Assembly (NCBI GenBank): GCA_914767715.1 | Contig: OU612071.1 | Coordinates: 11,763,493-11,827,492, forward strand | Length of the DNA: 64,000 nt | Direction of reading: 5' to 3' | From: Membranipora membranacea | Taxonomy: Eukaryota > Bryozoa > Gymnolaemata > Cheilostomatida > Membraniporidae | Shown here: one piece after another, positions 30,101 to 43,500 of the stretch | Numbering within the stretch: position 1 is the first letter of the stretch | Layout of the letters: each line of letters begins with the position of its first letter | Notes under the pieces: model-generated | The model's input: only the letters and a program-made list of their open reading frames with translations | What the model was told of the DNA's origin: nothing | Database searches by the model: none | Position numbers and translations under genes: made by a program

Positions 30101-30770
30101 AGATTTACAATTTATGTTTGCGACCTGAAACCAGAAACAGGAAAGTTTTTTAGGGACTAGTGCAGCTTGATAAAGTATATACCACAATAAATAACTAACT
30201 AACTAGGCACTAATAAATGCATAGCATGCATGCAATCCTACAGCAATAATACTAGCCTGTCTTGACAAGCTAAATAGCCTACCTTAATACCTGCTGGTAT
30301 TACATTGGCAGCAGTATTAGTCGGATCTTTTTGACCGATCAATGAGACTTAGCACACCTATTTACGGGTCCCACCCATATCTTTTTGTTGTGGTACATTG
30401 AATAGACTAGGCCCCTATTTCTTGTCGTTCAACTAACGGATTGTTCACTTTTAATCAAAATTGCATTTTGTTATCCTGTGGTTTTATTCACTTTTCAGTT
30501 TCAATGCCAACTTAGCAGTCCCAAATTTGAAAATGTCAATATCATACTTATGTAATTTATGTGATGGTAAGACAGGCAGGGCATATTAGGAGATAAAGAA
30601 GAGAGAATCGGGTGGCAGGGTTTACGCCATGATCGGTCACTTGGACTTGTAAGTCTGTAGTTCGCCCATATCCAGTCATGGACCACCCAAAACCTATAAT
30701 GGAGTATCCATTCAACCATACATCCAATAATCCAACTCAATCTCCAGTTAACCTTGTACATAGTAAGTAG

Positions 30771-30980
30771 TAGGAGGTGGCTCAGTCGATTAGAGCGCCG
30801 TTCCTTTATTTAGCATGCATATGTTGACGGTTGTGGGTTCGAATCCCACTAAGTCCATCGGCTATTGGGGTTCTGCTGGCCCCCAGGTGTGCTCCGACCT
30901 GCCTGGTAACAGAGAGCAATCTGGCACAGATATTGCGGCCTCGCCAATAAGGCAACCACTATTTCGCCGTCCATGCTTTG
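30771..30980 (+). repeat. tRNA-derived SINE (family 3), copy A
   Basis: A-box-like GTGGCTCAGTCGATTAGAGC at 30777-30796 and B box TGGGTTCGAATCCCAC at 30834-30849, followed by a G/C-rich body (CTGGCCCCCAGGTGTGCTCC onward). No tRNA acceptor pairing. Copy B: 62808-63017. Confidence 0.62.
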
Positions 30981-31163
30981 GGGTGTGGCTTGTGATGAGA
31001 CAACTGATTTTAATCAACTTTTTTTCAATCAAAGAGTCAGCTTCCAGTTCCCCTGAGATTTTATGGCATTTATTACGCGGTATTATCATAATAAGATCAG
31101 GCTTTGTAAAAGCTACAAACAGTTTTTTTTGGAAGCGGTTAGCACTGGGCCTAGATAGGAAGC

Positions 31164-31354
31164 CTTTAAATTAGAATAAGGGATGCTTTACAAAAGAAAA
31201 ATATCACTATCACGTTGCTCAAAATTACCATTCACTTGGTCTTGGGGCTCCCAAATCGCTCACTCAGAATGTATATAGTTCCATCAATGAGTGAGCAATT
31301 TCTGAGGTAGCGTTCATTAAGTGAGCGACACAGATTGCGTTTTTGGCTGTTTTT
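31164..31354 (+). mobile_element. Degenerate MITE family member lacking G/C ends (copy A)
   Basis: Keeps GGATGCTTTACAAAAG, ATCACTATCACGTTGCTCAA, CCCAAATCGCTCACTCAGAA and the CATCAATGAGTGAGC palindrome half, but the terminal G and C runs are gone. Copy B: about 63203-63393. Confidence 0.55.
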
Positions 31355-31551
31355 AGTATATTTATGTGTATATAGTATATGACCATTGTTTGTATGATGG
31401 AATATTTATGCTAATTTTGTTTCCATTTTTACGATTATCAGCTTTGAGAAGACCCTGAGTAGGTCTGTAGACATATGTGTCCAGAGAGGAGGAGTAATGA
31501 TCCATCACTGCCCAGGATCAAGAAAAAAAGTGATAAACTTCTGGCCCGAAG

Positions 31552-31588
31552 TTCTAGGGGAGGCAGGGAGGCTCTGCCTCCCCTAGAA
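31552..31588. repeat. Perfect hairpin, 15-bp stem and 7-nt loop (copy A)
   Basis: TTCTAGGGGAGGCAG, loop GGAGGCT, CTGCCTCCCCTAGAA. Copy B has it at 63590-63626 without change. There is no adjacent gene, so it is not read here as a terminator. Confidence 0.85.
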
Positions 31589-31599
31589 AGCTAAATACA

Positions 31600-32350
31600 G
31601 TGGCCTCACAACACTATAATTGAATAAACCGTATCAGAATCAGCTCCTCTGGAATTTCCTTTTGCTCATGCTAATGCCTTAATTTTTTCGGGGGAGAGCC
31701 TACAGGTCCCCTCCCCTATCATTTTTTTCTAAACTACTACATTCATATAAAACCCTGGATGACTGACAGCCTCATACCAAACAGACATCTGGAGTACCGC
31801 AGTATAGCTTGTGCAATAAACACTTGGTGTGCCTGTTATACCCTGTCTAAGCTAAGAACAGGTTTGTTCCCTCTGTGGTGGCATAGGGTTATCGCCAAAG
31901 TCGATCATCTGGCACGGCCCCTCCATATCCGAATTTTGGGCTATCTCTTCGCCACCATAGAGGAAACAAACAAAACAAACTGGTGACTATCTAACAGGGA
32001 AATTTCCCTTGATTCCATTATTAATATATCGCATTAGAACTCTCAGCTGGTATCTCTAAACACCTGTCCACCTTTCCAGACATGCCTTTCAGCCCAAGCA
32101 CCTGTTTGTATTCGTGTCAGACACTTCTACAGGTCACAATCTTAGGACTGGTCTATAAAGGCATCATTAATATTCAAAAATGGTGAAATGAGTACTGCAG
32201 AGGCACCCATGTGTGTAAATATTTGCATTCTCAGTATCTGTAGTTTCCAAAGTAACATATCCTTTATTTTATTTCAATGCAGTAAGATAACGAAGCATGT
32301 GGAACCTTTAGGAACCTTTTCATTAGATAACCTTCCTCATCAAAACCTAG
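31600..32350. other. Intergenic stretch at the end of copy A
   Basis: No recognisable gene. It is matched in copy B only to 64000 because the window ends. Confidence 0.5.
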
Positions 32351-32353
32351 AGC

Positions 32354-32452
32354 AAGTTTGATCCATTTTCCCTCATTGGACATCCCCCCCCCCCCCATAC
32401 TGACACACCGGTTGAGGGGGCAATTCCAATGAGGGAAAAATGGATCAAACTT
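32354..32452. repeat. Fold-back with ~26-bp arms and a poly-C loop, just before copy B
   Basis: Left arm 32354-32379 (AAGTTTGATCCATTTTCCCT then CATTGG) and right arm 32426-32452 (CCAATGAGGGAAAAATGGAT then CAAACTT) pair with one extra A. The loop contains a C run and a G run. It lies about 110 bp upstream of the first base matched to position 1. Confidence 0.85.
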
Positions 32453-34320
32453 GATCTAATCAAAACCAGGGCTCCAGTAGGGCCTATTGGCTCTTTCTCA
32501 AATTTACACTGTTTGAGGCTATAGTAGCACTTTAGGGGTTGTGATATTTGCTGAGGTAAAAAAAATGGTGAATCAAAGCCAATTATCGTATTATTCAGAG
32601 ATCGCCCCCACCCCAAATTCAGGGCACAATGATATGAAATTTGAGCATTACACGGTCAAAGAACAGATAACAACTAAAATAGTTGGAAATTTACTCACTC
32701 AAAACATACAAAACAAAGCACTCTTTAGTAGTATTTTCAGGCAAACTTGCAATTCCAGAGATGCTTGAAATAGCTAAATTAAATACTGGTGAACAATAAG
32801 TCAGGGTTATCTTCATAACCCCTATGTTTTAGTACTAGAATTGTGAACTTGGTAGTCTGTAGCTAGTCCTATGATTCAGCTGATTTCTTTTGTATTGCTC
32901 ACTAAGTTCTAACAAACGCCTACCAAAAGAACTTGTGTCATGAAGTGTGGACAGCTGACATGATTAGACATGCTTAAAATAGCTTAATTAAACGCTAGAG
33001 AACAATATGTCAGGGTCATCATTATAACAGTTTTGCCTCCCACTCACAATTTTATGATACTGCTTCTGCTTTCTCTATAGCCCAATTTTATTCAAATTGC
33101 AGGTGACTCTACAAATACGAGCAGCAGAGGGTGAGACTGGGGACAAGTGAGCCATTATATTAAACTCAAGATTCTCTGAAGGTAAGAAAATCACATGAAG
33201 AAAGCAAATTAGTTTCAAGCAATATAACCAGTTTACCATTCCTGAAAGATGTCCTCGCTAGTGTAAGCTGTTGATAACACAGAACCATCTAGAGTCATAT
33301 TTATTATTTCTGTTTTCTGGCCTTAGAGTTTTCCTCACATGGTCAAAGAGCGGATAATAACTAATATATTTAGAAACCAGAATCCAATTATTTGTGATAG
33401 GAAAATTTACCCCATGTCATACCTGACAAGTCTCCCTATTTGGTAGGAAGGCTCCCAGTTCATAGGAGTTTTCCATCCCCTCTCTATCTCCCTTTTTCCT
33501 CCCTCTTTTTGCATCCTTCATCCAAAAAATTGTAAACTGGTAAATTTGCCCTCTTTCTTCAATCAAGCAGTTAGAGACAACTCCTGTCGCTTAAATTTAT
33601 CACTCAACTGCATATGTGATTTTTACCTCATCATCTTACCAATTTGGTCGGTTGAGCGGTTTTCACAAATCTTTTCTTGGTGATGACAATTTTAATCACT
33701 CTCAGCTAACATTCACTACTGACACGCCCTTCTACAACGACTGCTTTTTTTTAACAATTTAATTGGCAGTCTATTTCATTCCAGTAGCGGAACGTTTTCT
33801 GAATGGTGCCGAAAAAAAGCGGAAAAGGAAAGAAAGAAAGCTTGTGAATGAAAATATAAGTTAAAATGGAAATAGCTTATTCGCATAACTATGAGAGATG
33901 AAATATCTTTGAGAAGAAAAATCCAAAAAATGTAAATGATGTTTCCATTATAGTATCGTGCAGAGGCAAAACTTGCTGCAGAGATAAAAAGATAATGTTG
34001 TAATTTCAACAAAAGATATTTGAAAACTCCTGATTTAAAGCATTTATACCTCAACACACAGGCTCGTTTGGTATTCCATCAGAACAGATATAAAAGGTGA
34101 ATAAAGAGTAAAATTCGCTCTAAAATTTGTTGCCAAGTCAATTAATTTAGGTTCAAGTGGGGGAACAATCTGAGAATTTGACCTATTGACCTATTGATAT
34201 TTAAACTTCTAATTTTTCTTTGTGTGCAGTTAACAAAGGTCTACATGCCATTTTGTTTTGCTGTAATGCAGAGAATCCAATAATCAAATTCGTTCCGATC
34301 GACACGGGAGGACACGAAAG

Positions 34321-34528
34321 ATGGCTATTATAAGACGCGGTCAAGATGTCGTCTCTATCAAAAACAAAACTAAGATGCTGCTTGCTGGCTCGACAATGCT
34401 GCTTATCACCGCGTTCATCGTCGTAGGAGCCTGCTATGCGCTTGTGCTGTCCCAACTGGAAGAGCTAAAAGATAAGATGGCCGACATGGAGGGAACAAAA
34501 CGCCAGAATGCTGACTTTGAAGACTTAG
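34321..34528 (+). CDS. Exon 1: cytoplasmic tail and membrane anchor (copy B)
   Basis: The exon encodes the same protein sequence as copy A exon 1 (basic tail, one hydrophobic segment, charged start of the stalk), with donor GTAAGA. Upstream sequence is also shared, except that about 380 bp present at 1523-1903 of copy A is missing near 34086. Confidence 0.83.
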
Positions 34529-37500
34529 GTAAGATAATACCACAATCACAGTCTAGAGATCAACAAATACCCTAGTTGTAGAGGCTTACACCAGAGATTG
34601 CTTGGGGCTTGAACAATCAACCTTGAAAGCTCCAAAAGAATTCGATCCTACAACTCTAGCGGCAATGATCGCCTGGCAGTGAAAAGCAAGCGCGCTAACC
34701 GATTGCGCAATCTCCCCATCCAGATGGCGCAGTCGGTTAGGGCGCTTATGGGGGTTAATATTAAGAAGACTTGATTGAAGACATGTTTGGGTAACTTCAT
34801 GCAAGCCTGCACTAAGTGTCAGCTAGGCGGTAGATTAGATTAATAATTGACCACTCTAGGGTAGAATTCTTCTGATCTTACGACTGCTGTATATTATATT
34901 ACATTGAATGATATTTTTTTCAAATTCAAAGACTAGCTTTGAGGCGGCTCTTTCGTAAGACATCATATTCTCCATATTCTATTCCATCATGTGAGCGATT
35001 TCCAGCTTTAGAATCTTAATATTGAGGGAGTTATGGTCTCTCAAACTTTCAAGGAGATGGCTGTCGATCGGCATTTAGAATCCCCACACTAAAAATAGAT
35101 TCACAAACAAAACATAATGGGTGCAAGTGGGTGTTGAACACAGGTCCTTGGGATCGGCAGGCAACGCCACTACCATCGGACCACGACGTCCGGCTATATG
35201 AGGCCATTGATAATATAGCGCAGTGGTGGCGGCGTTGCCTGATGGTCAATAAGACCTTGGTTTGTGACCCACATGCACCCGTATTATTATGATATAAATG
35301 AGACATAGTGTGAGGATTTTCAATGCCGATCGAAAATAAGATGTGATACAAAATAGCAGCCTCAATGTAAGTCTTTAAGCGATCATCGATGCTAAAATAT
35401 GCTGAAAAATGATTGAAGTTTGTAATAATGATGATACATACATGATTACCATTATTAGTACTTGGTACAGTAGAAACAGCGCTGAAATGGAACTCTCAAC
35501 TTTGTTAAAATCCAGCTTAAAATTTTATTCAATTGTGTGTTAAGTATAATATGCATAGTATTTAGGACTTTTTCCAGGTTTAACTTGGTCCAAGTGAAAT
35601 TTGATTCCATCCAAGACTAGGCCATCACAGGATTCCACCCATAAAATTCTGCATTTATATCTTAGTTCTTGAATTCAATCATAAAATTGGGTAGTTTGAC
35701 AATATTATATACTGAAATCCATAGGAAAGTGGTTAAGTTCGTGGACTGCTGTGCACTAGATCCTCGGTTCGAGTCCAGGTGCGAGCAGTATTTTGCCCAT
35801 CACTCTAGTAGTTGAGACCCCTAAGGATGTAGACCTCTGACCCGACTTGACCCTAACATCACCCGACCACAGAAACCCAAAACCCGACCCGTTGACTCGA
35901 CCCTAAATACAACACTTATCAGCATAGATTGAAAGGAAGCAAATAAGCTGCAATGGTGTAGCAGAAAAAGTTGTATAAGTTTTCTAGAATCTAGATGGAT
36001 AATGTTTGATTCACTGTTCCTGCATTTTGAAGGTTTTCAATTAGAATGGGCATTGCCTTTTTATTAAAAAGTACCACTATCACCCGCTGAAAATTATCGC
36101 TCATTTGGTCTTTCGATATGTTCCTGAACTCTGAAGGTTATACTTCCTTCCAATGACTAATCCATTTGTGAGCTAGACCCTATCGATAATATAACGATTT
36201 TGGCGATTTTTAACTGAAATTCTCCCCATGATTGATTGATTGATTTATTGATTGGTTGATTATTTGATTGATTGATCGATTTTATTCCTATTGCTAACAT
36301 GATATATGTTGTGAAATACTGGGCCCATGATATTAAAAATGATTGGACGGTCCCATACTATTGGGGAGCTTCCTGCAAATAGAATTGTGTCTTCTCATAC
36401 ATCCAGTTCATTATTAGCTTCTCAAACATTTTTAATTGTTGACATCTCTGTGTATCACATCATGTTAACATACATGCTTTGAACTATAATAAATATTATG
36501 TTATTGTTGTCAAGTTCATGAATGTTAGAATCCTATTACTCAGACAATTAGTGGTTCTCAATCAAACAAGTTTGCATCGCTACCCCCCCCCCCCCCACCC
36601 TGGACTTAGATTAAGTGAGAACAATTGTTGGGGACAAATAGTCAGCAACCCATTAATAACAGCTCAATATTTACCAAGGGCTGGAAGTTTGTCAAGTTGG
36701 TGAAATGTCTATCATTATCATATTTATTGAAGGTGGTACCACCAATGAGCCCCACGGAGGCACTTTTGATGTGAATGCTCGTATTGACACCCTGTCCCTA
36801 GCCCAAAAGGAAAACCATCAGATGCTACGACGGTTCGGTGAGAGCTAGTTAACTCTGCACATATCTCAGTTTAAAATTCATTATTCATCATTATTGTGTA
36901 GTGTCCGTAATAACAGGGTAGTTTCAACACCAACGAATTGAATCATGTATGGCTCAAGTATGTAATTGCCTTTGTACATTGAAAAGAGCTAGAAGGCAAA
37001 TGTCTCGTATATCACATGTTATGCAAAAATTGATTAAAAACACGCTGAAGTCCAGTAGAAAAACAATCAGGAATATTTTTAGGCACTACAGGCACAGTCC
37101 CATGTTTTATCTTTCTTTACCTTCTTTCTCAGAGGGACAGAAAATTTGGTTAGATACCAAGAGTTGTAGATATTGGAGCCGTATTTGAGCCACACTAGCC
37201 CTGTCACGGGCCCACTTATTTTGTTTAAGGCTTGAGCTTAATGTTGGTTAATTAAAAAATCTTATTTTGTTTGTAGAGCAGAGTTTGGCCGCAATTACAA
37301 AGAGGCAAAAGAAGAATGACGATGAAATTCAAAATCTCAGTGAGGGTTTGCTATATCATTCCACTCTCAGGACATCATCAGTTCCTGAATTCTATAGCTA
37401 CAAGTTCAATACTGTTGTAATGTCACGCCAAAAGTCTGCATGAATCATTGAATAATGCATTATTAGCAATCAAGCAGCAGTGTTGTAATGTAGTGTAATG

Positions 37501-40500
37501 TAGCAGAAAAACTGCTATTATTGTAGGCTATAGGCCAGGTAGCCATTGAAAGCCCTGCTCCGCGGTCCAGGTTTAATTACAATCTGAATGAGTGTCAAAA
37601 TTTGAATGACCAATTTTATTGCTATCACTAACTCAAGTAATTGTGAAAAATGCCCAATTGACGGTGAGCTTATGGAAGGATAGGATGGGCTTTATTTGTC
37701 ATGCGATTATACTCTCATGAAAATGAGGCAACAAAAATTATCTCAAAAAGTAAGACAGAACTATTTGCTAGCAATTAGCATATTGGAAAAAGAAACTTCT
37801 ATTCAACTTCTCAGCCCTACTGCGAAATATATATATTATGTTTTATATGTTATGTTTATCTTATATTTTTGAAGGATACCCATCCAAGCAACCAGTAGAA
37901 GACACGACCTTTCAAGGACCTCAAGGAGTGAATCATCAAATGTCCCAGCAACTCGGTGAGAGCTCAAAAACTCTTAAAATTCTGCACATATCTCAGTTCT
38001 AGAAACCAATCATGATTGAGTAGTTTAGCAGGGGTATCCTTTGATTAGAAAGAGCGATGCGCTACTAAAGCAAGTTAACACAATCACATCGCTCAAAATT
38101 ATCACTCTTTTGGTTTTTCAATTAGACAAAATCGCTCCCAAATCGCTCACATATAAAGTATACAGTTCAATCAATGAGTGAGCGATTTCTTAGCGAGACC
38201 CCAAGCAGGTATTGATCACTCACTGAGTGAGCATTGCAATTTTGGCAGTTTCCAATTGAAGGGCCCCTTGATTAGCATAGATTGCATGCATATGGTAAGG
38301 GGTATTCCTGTATAATTGTACATTGTTTATGAAACTGAGTGGTGTTTATTGCTCAGGAAGTAATTTCCGCTATCATACAATTTCGTTACTTAGGCAAAAA
38401 TGCGAAAAGCGAATCCTAAATGCCGCGAAAAACTAAACTCCTATAGGGTAGATGGAAAGGAAGAAAAAAGCTTCAATGGTGTAGCAGAAAAAAATTGTTA
38501 AAGTTTTCTAGAGTCTGGATAAATAACGTTTGATTCAGTGGTCCTGCATTCCGGGGGGTCTTTCAATAAGAATAAGCATTGCCTTTTTAATAAAAAGTAT
38601 CACTATCACCTGCTAAAAATTATCACTCACTTGGTCTTTCAATTAGATAAAATCGCTCCCAAATCTTTAACTCATAGTGTATATAGTACCATCAGTGAGT
38701 GAGCGATTTCTGAGCGACACCCCTAGCAGGTATCACTCGCTAATGATAGGATAGGATAGGCTCTATTTCTTCCTCCATATATCAGAAAGTATGATGCCTT
38801 GAGTGAAAACATTAATGTAAAAAATGGATTACGATTAGAAATAAATTGACAAGAAAAAATAGACTGGAGCTCTACATGAAAGTGAGGCAAAAAAATTATC
38901 TCAAAAAGTAAGACAGAACTATTTGCTAGCAATTAGCATATTGGAAAAAGAAACTTCTCTTCAACTTCTCAGTTGAAATATATATATAATATTTTATGTT
39001 ATTTTTATATTTTTGAAGCATACCCGACCAAGCAACCAGTAGGAGACACGACCGTTCAAGGACATCTAGGAGTGAATCGTCAAAAGTCCCAGCAACTCGG
39101 TGAGAGCTCATAAACTCATGAAATTCTGCACATATCTCAGTTCTAGAAACCAATCATAATTGGGTAGTTCAGCAGGGGGTCCTTTGTTTGAATGAGCGAT
39201 GCGCTACTAAAGCAAGTAATCAGTATCACATCGCTCAAAATTTTACTCACTTTGTCTTTCGATTAGACAAAATCGCCCCAAAATCTCTCACTCATAATGT
39301 ATATAGCACCATCAGTGAGCGAGCGATTTCTGAGCGACACCCCTAGCAGGTATCACTCGCTAATGATAGGATAGGATAGGATTTATTTGTTCCTCCATAT
39401 ATCAGAAAGTATGATGCCTTGAGTGAAAACAATTGTAAACGGTGAATTACGATTAGAAATAAATTGAAAAGAAAAATTAGACTGGAGATCTACATGAAAG
39501 TGAGGCAAAAAAGTTATCTCAAAAAGTAAGACAGAACTATTTGCTAGCAATTAGCATATTGGAAAAAGAAACTTCTCTTCAACTTCTCAGTCCTACTGCG
39601 AAATAAAATAACATATTTTGCATTTTACTTATATTTTTGAAGGATACCCAACCAAGCAACCAGTTGGAGACACAACTGTTCAAGATCCTCAAGGAGTGAA
39701 TCATCAAATGTCCCAGCAACTCGGTGAGATCTCACAAACTAATAAACTTCTGCACATATCTCAGTTCTAGAAACCAATCATGATTGGGTAGTTAAACATA
39801 GATTAGCATAGATTGAAAGGAAGCAAAAAAGCATCAATGGTGTAGCAGAAAAATTATAAAAGTTTTCTAGAGTCTAGATAATAACGTTTGGTTCAGTGTT
39901 CCTGCATTCTGGGGGGTCTTTCAATTAGAATGAGCATTGCATTTTTTTTTTAAGTATCACTATCACTCGCTGAAAATTATCACTCACTTGTTCTTTCAAT
40001 TAGACAAAATCACTCCCAAATCGCTAACTCATTATGTATATAATACCATCAGTGAGTAAGCGATTCCTGAGCGAGACCCCTAGCAGGTATTGCTCACTTA
40101 ATGAGCGGATGATCAGATTGCAATTTTGGCAGTTTCTAATTAAAAGACCCCCTGATCAGCATTAGTGTTGTATCGAGCCAGCAAAAATGAAAATGAGCCG
40201 AGCCACTGAGATTTCCCTAAATTCGGGTACGAGTCGGGTCGAAAAGAGCGCGTGAAATGGATTTACATTACAACTTCATAAGTCGATGTCCTACTCCTAC
40301 ACTTTCTTCAGATATCACAATTTAAAAGAATGATGGATATTCATCCACTAATCACTAGTGCAATTAGCTAATAGTACACTTCAAGTTTGATTCAGTTTGT
40401 AATATATCATCTAGACATAATGAACTATGTTGAGACCAAGTTTCATCAAATTCTGTCATGTATTTATCGAATTATTGATGTCTGAAGAAAGCTTTATGTA

Positions 40501-43500
40501 GTGTTGTAAGCCGTTCATAATAATCACAGCAAAAACATGACTAATAGCTATATGTTTTATCATCCCATAGTCTCTATTTCCAAAATTATATACTGAAATC
40601 CATAGCATAGTAGTTAAGTTCGTGGACTGCTGTGCACTAGGTCCTCGGTTCGAGTCCAGGTGCGAGCTATATTTTGCCCATCACTCTAGTAGTTTAGACC
40701 CCTAAGGATGTAGACCTCTGACCCGACTTGACCCTAACGTGACCCAAAACCCGACCCGTTGACTCAACCCTGAATACAACACTAATCAGTATAGATTGAA
40801 AGGAAGCAAAAAAGCTTCAATGGTGGAGCAGAAAAATTGTAAAAGTTTTCTAGAGTCTAGATAAATAACGTTTGGTTCAGTGTTCCTGCATTCTGGGGAT
40901 CTTTCAATTAGAATGAGCATTGCCTTTTTGATATAAAGTATCACATCACCCGCTGGAAATTATCACTCACTTGGTCTTTCAATTAGACAAATGCGAACTC
41001 TGAGATTTATAGTTCCTTGCAATGGCTAAGCTATTTGTGAGCTATACCCTAGCTATTAGATAGCGACATTCAATTCCATATCCTCACCATTAGCTATCTT
41101 TTGCCAAACAATGGGTATGCAAAAAATAACCAGTCGCTAGTAGCATTCTAAGAAAGCCCAAATTAGCGATACTGAAGGGATTTCATCGCTGTTTGCAACT
41201 TTGTAACCAAGTCAATTTCCCAGGCTAAATTATTTTTGCTAGTAGGGACAGCCAATCAAAAGAACATCAGACAAGTCCCTGTGCTGAGTGTTCTTCTTCA
41301 TGATGTTATGATACTATTTCCGTTCCACGAGAAGAATTTAATTCAGTGGATAGCGATTTTGGCTGTTTTTAACTGGAATCCCCCTTGGTCAGTACCATTC
41401 TATTGGTGAACTTCCTAGGATTGTGTACTATCATAGGAGGCGACTCGAAATTGAGCAATTTGGATTGATCCAACTTTCACGGGGACAAGAAGTATTAAAG
41501 TGAAGGCTTTTTGGTATCATTCTGGAGTTCTCAGTCTAATTTAGAAAACTGCCATAAAGTTTATTTACAACATAATGCCCATGTCACCTCAAAGGTAAGA
41601 TTTGAATGTTCTAAAAATAAAGTTTTTGGTACAAAAAAAAAAGATTTTTTCTGCCCTTATAACACTCTCCTTGTCTTGGCAATCAGTCCCAAGACATGAC
41701 AAATAAAAAAGGTCAACTGAATGAGAAGTTGCCCTCCCTCAACCATCTAAGGAAAACTTATTGGTATGGAAAACTGAGAAGTCCTGTTCAAAGCCCATGA
41801 TAGGCTTTTATGTTATTCACATCATCTTTCCTTCAATCTGATATCCTGTCAGCATGCCAGTATTGAAAGAAAAAAGTCTGCTCAAATCATCACTTTTGGT
41901 TACAAATGAAGCACCCATTTTTTTTCCCCTAAAATATGTTACATTATAAGAGAGAAAAAAGGTACTATTTTAATAACAGTTTATACAAAATAGTACCTTT
42001 TTAGTACCTTCCAATCTTAAGTTCGGCCAAGTTTGAGTGAAAATCAGTTGAAACTGGGCCACTTGCTGTTAATAAACCTTATAGCAGTTTTCTAAATTAG
42101 ACTGAGAAGGCTAGAATGATACCAAAAACCTCATTCCTTCACAGTCACTTTAAGGAAATGTATTTTTATTCACCAATACTAAAGGGGTTGTCTTGTTTTN
42201 NNNNNNNNNNNNNNNNNNNNNNNNNNNNNNNNNNNNNNNNNNNNNNNNNNNNNNNNNNNNNNNNNNNNNNNNNNNNNNNNNNNNNNNNNNNNNNNNNNNN
42301 NNNNNNNNNNNNNNNNNNNNNNNNNNNNNNNNNNNNNNNNNNNNNNNNNNNNNNNNNNNNNNNNNNNNNNNNNNNNNNNNNNNNNNNNNNNNNNNNNNNT
42401 ATGATTCATGGTGTAAGTAATAGAGAACAGAGAGAAATATGATCACTATTGAACTAACTTTTTCTTGATTGCAGCAATGTCGCTTGACAGTTTGGGAACC
42501 AAGATCACTGAACTCACAAAAGAATTTGGCCGCCAAGCAACTGACATTGCCAATCTCAGAACAGATTTAAGGGATGCCAAAGCTGCAATGATCGAAGACT
42601 TCGCATTGCTAAATGAATCTCTTAATTTAGAGATCTCAGTACTACACAGCATGTTGGACGGAATGGATAACGCCTCTGATAGCATGTTGCTCCTCAAATC
42701 TAAGGTACATCCTAGCACACCCTCGATGGAGATGATTGACCTACTACATACCAAGGTTGAGAATATGAGCACTGCAATAGTTGAGGTTCAAGACTTCCTC
42801 CATAATGCTACAGCACTCATGACATCATTCAATGAATTGGATTCAACGGACAGAAATCTATTGTATACACAACTAAACAACTTAGAAAATCATCTAAATG
42901 GTACAAGCCGCGATCAGCAGAATATGCGAGAAAACATCAATTCCTTGTACACGCAGTTAGGTAACCTGGAAAAATCCACACCTACGGCAATGGATGAAAG
43001 CTTGCAAAACTTCTCGCATAGCTTCAACCATACGCTTGAAAACATTGAATCAAAGATGAACCAACACATTGAGATGATGGCCTCAATGAATGACACGGCC
43101 TCGGCTGAGAGAAACTCCTTGTACATACAGTTAAACAAACTGGACAAGTCAACAACGATGGCAATAGCTGAAAACTTGCAAAACGTCTCAACTATCCTGA
43201 ACCAATCCCTAGAAAACATTGAATCAAACATGAACCAACATATCGAGATGATGGCATCAATGAACGATTCCGCCTCGGCTGAGAGGAGCTCCTTGTACAC
43301 TGAGTTAGAAAACCTGGATAAGTCCACTACAATGGCAATGGCTGAAAACTTGCAAAACATCTCAACTATCTTTAACCATACGCTAGAAAAAATTGAATCA
43401 AACATGAACCAACACATCGAGATGATGGCCTCAATGAACGATTCGGCCTCAGCTGAGAGGATCTCCTTGTACGCACAGTTAGAAAACCTGGATAAGTCAA

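Larger units (their letters stand above)
1..32563 (+). repeat. Copy A of a ~32-kb direct tandem repeat
   Basis: Base 1 onward matches 32564 onward in the same orientation. Colinear landmarks include the first coding exon (2146 and 34321), the long stalk exon (10788 and 42475), a 54-bp palindrome (14316 and 46058), the 45-bp minisatellite (23058 and 57325) and the 41-bp minisatellite (25591 and 59816). Copy A alone has a LINE insertion (27507-29448), two extra repeat-exon units, and about 380 bp at 1523-1903. The left limit lies outside the window, so the true repeat boundary is unknown and 32563 is only the spacing at base 1. It may be a genuine duplication or two haplotypes joined in assembly. 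Confidence 0.95.

Noticed and set aside
29768-30853. True tRNA genes at 29768 and 30771
   Set aside because: A and B boxes are clear, but acceptor and anticodon stems do not form, and both lead into SINE or MITE sequence.
31552-31588. Rho-independent terminator
   Set aside because: The hairpin is strong, but this is eukaryotic DNA, no gene ends there and no T-run follows.
42116-42536. Frames running through the N gap
   Set aside because: They consist largely of undetermined residues and only reflect the unresolved bases.
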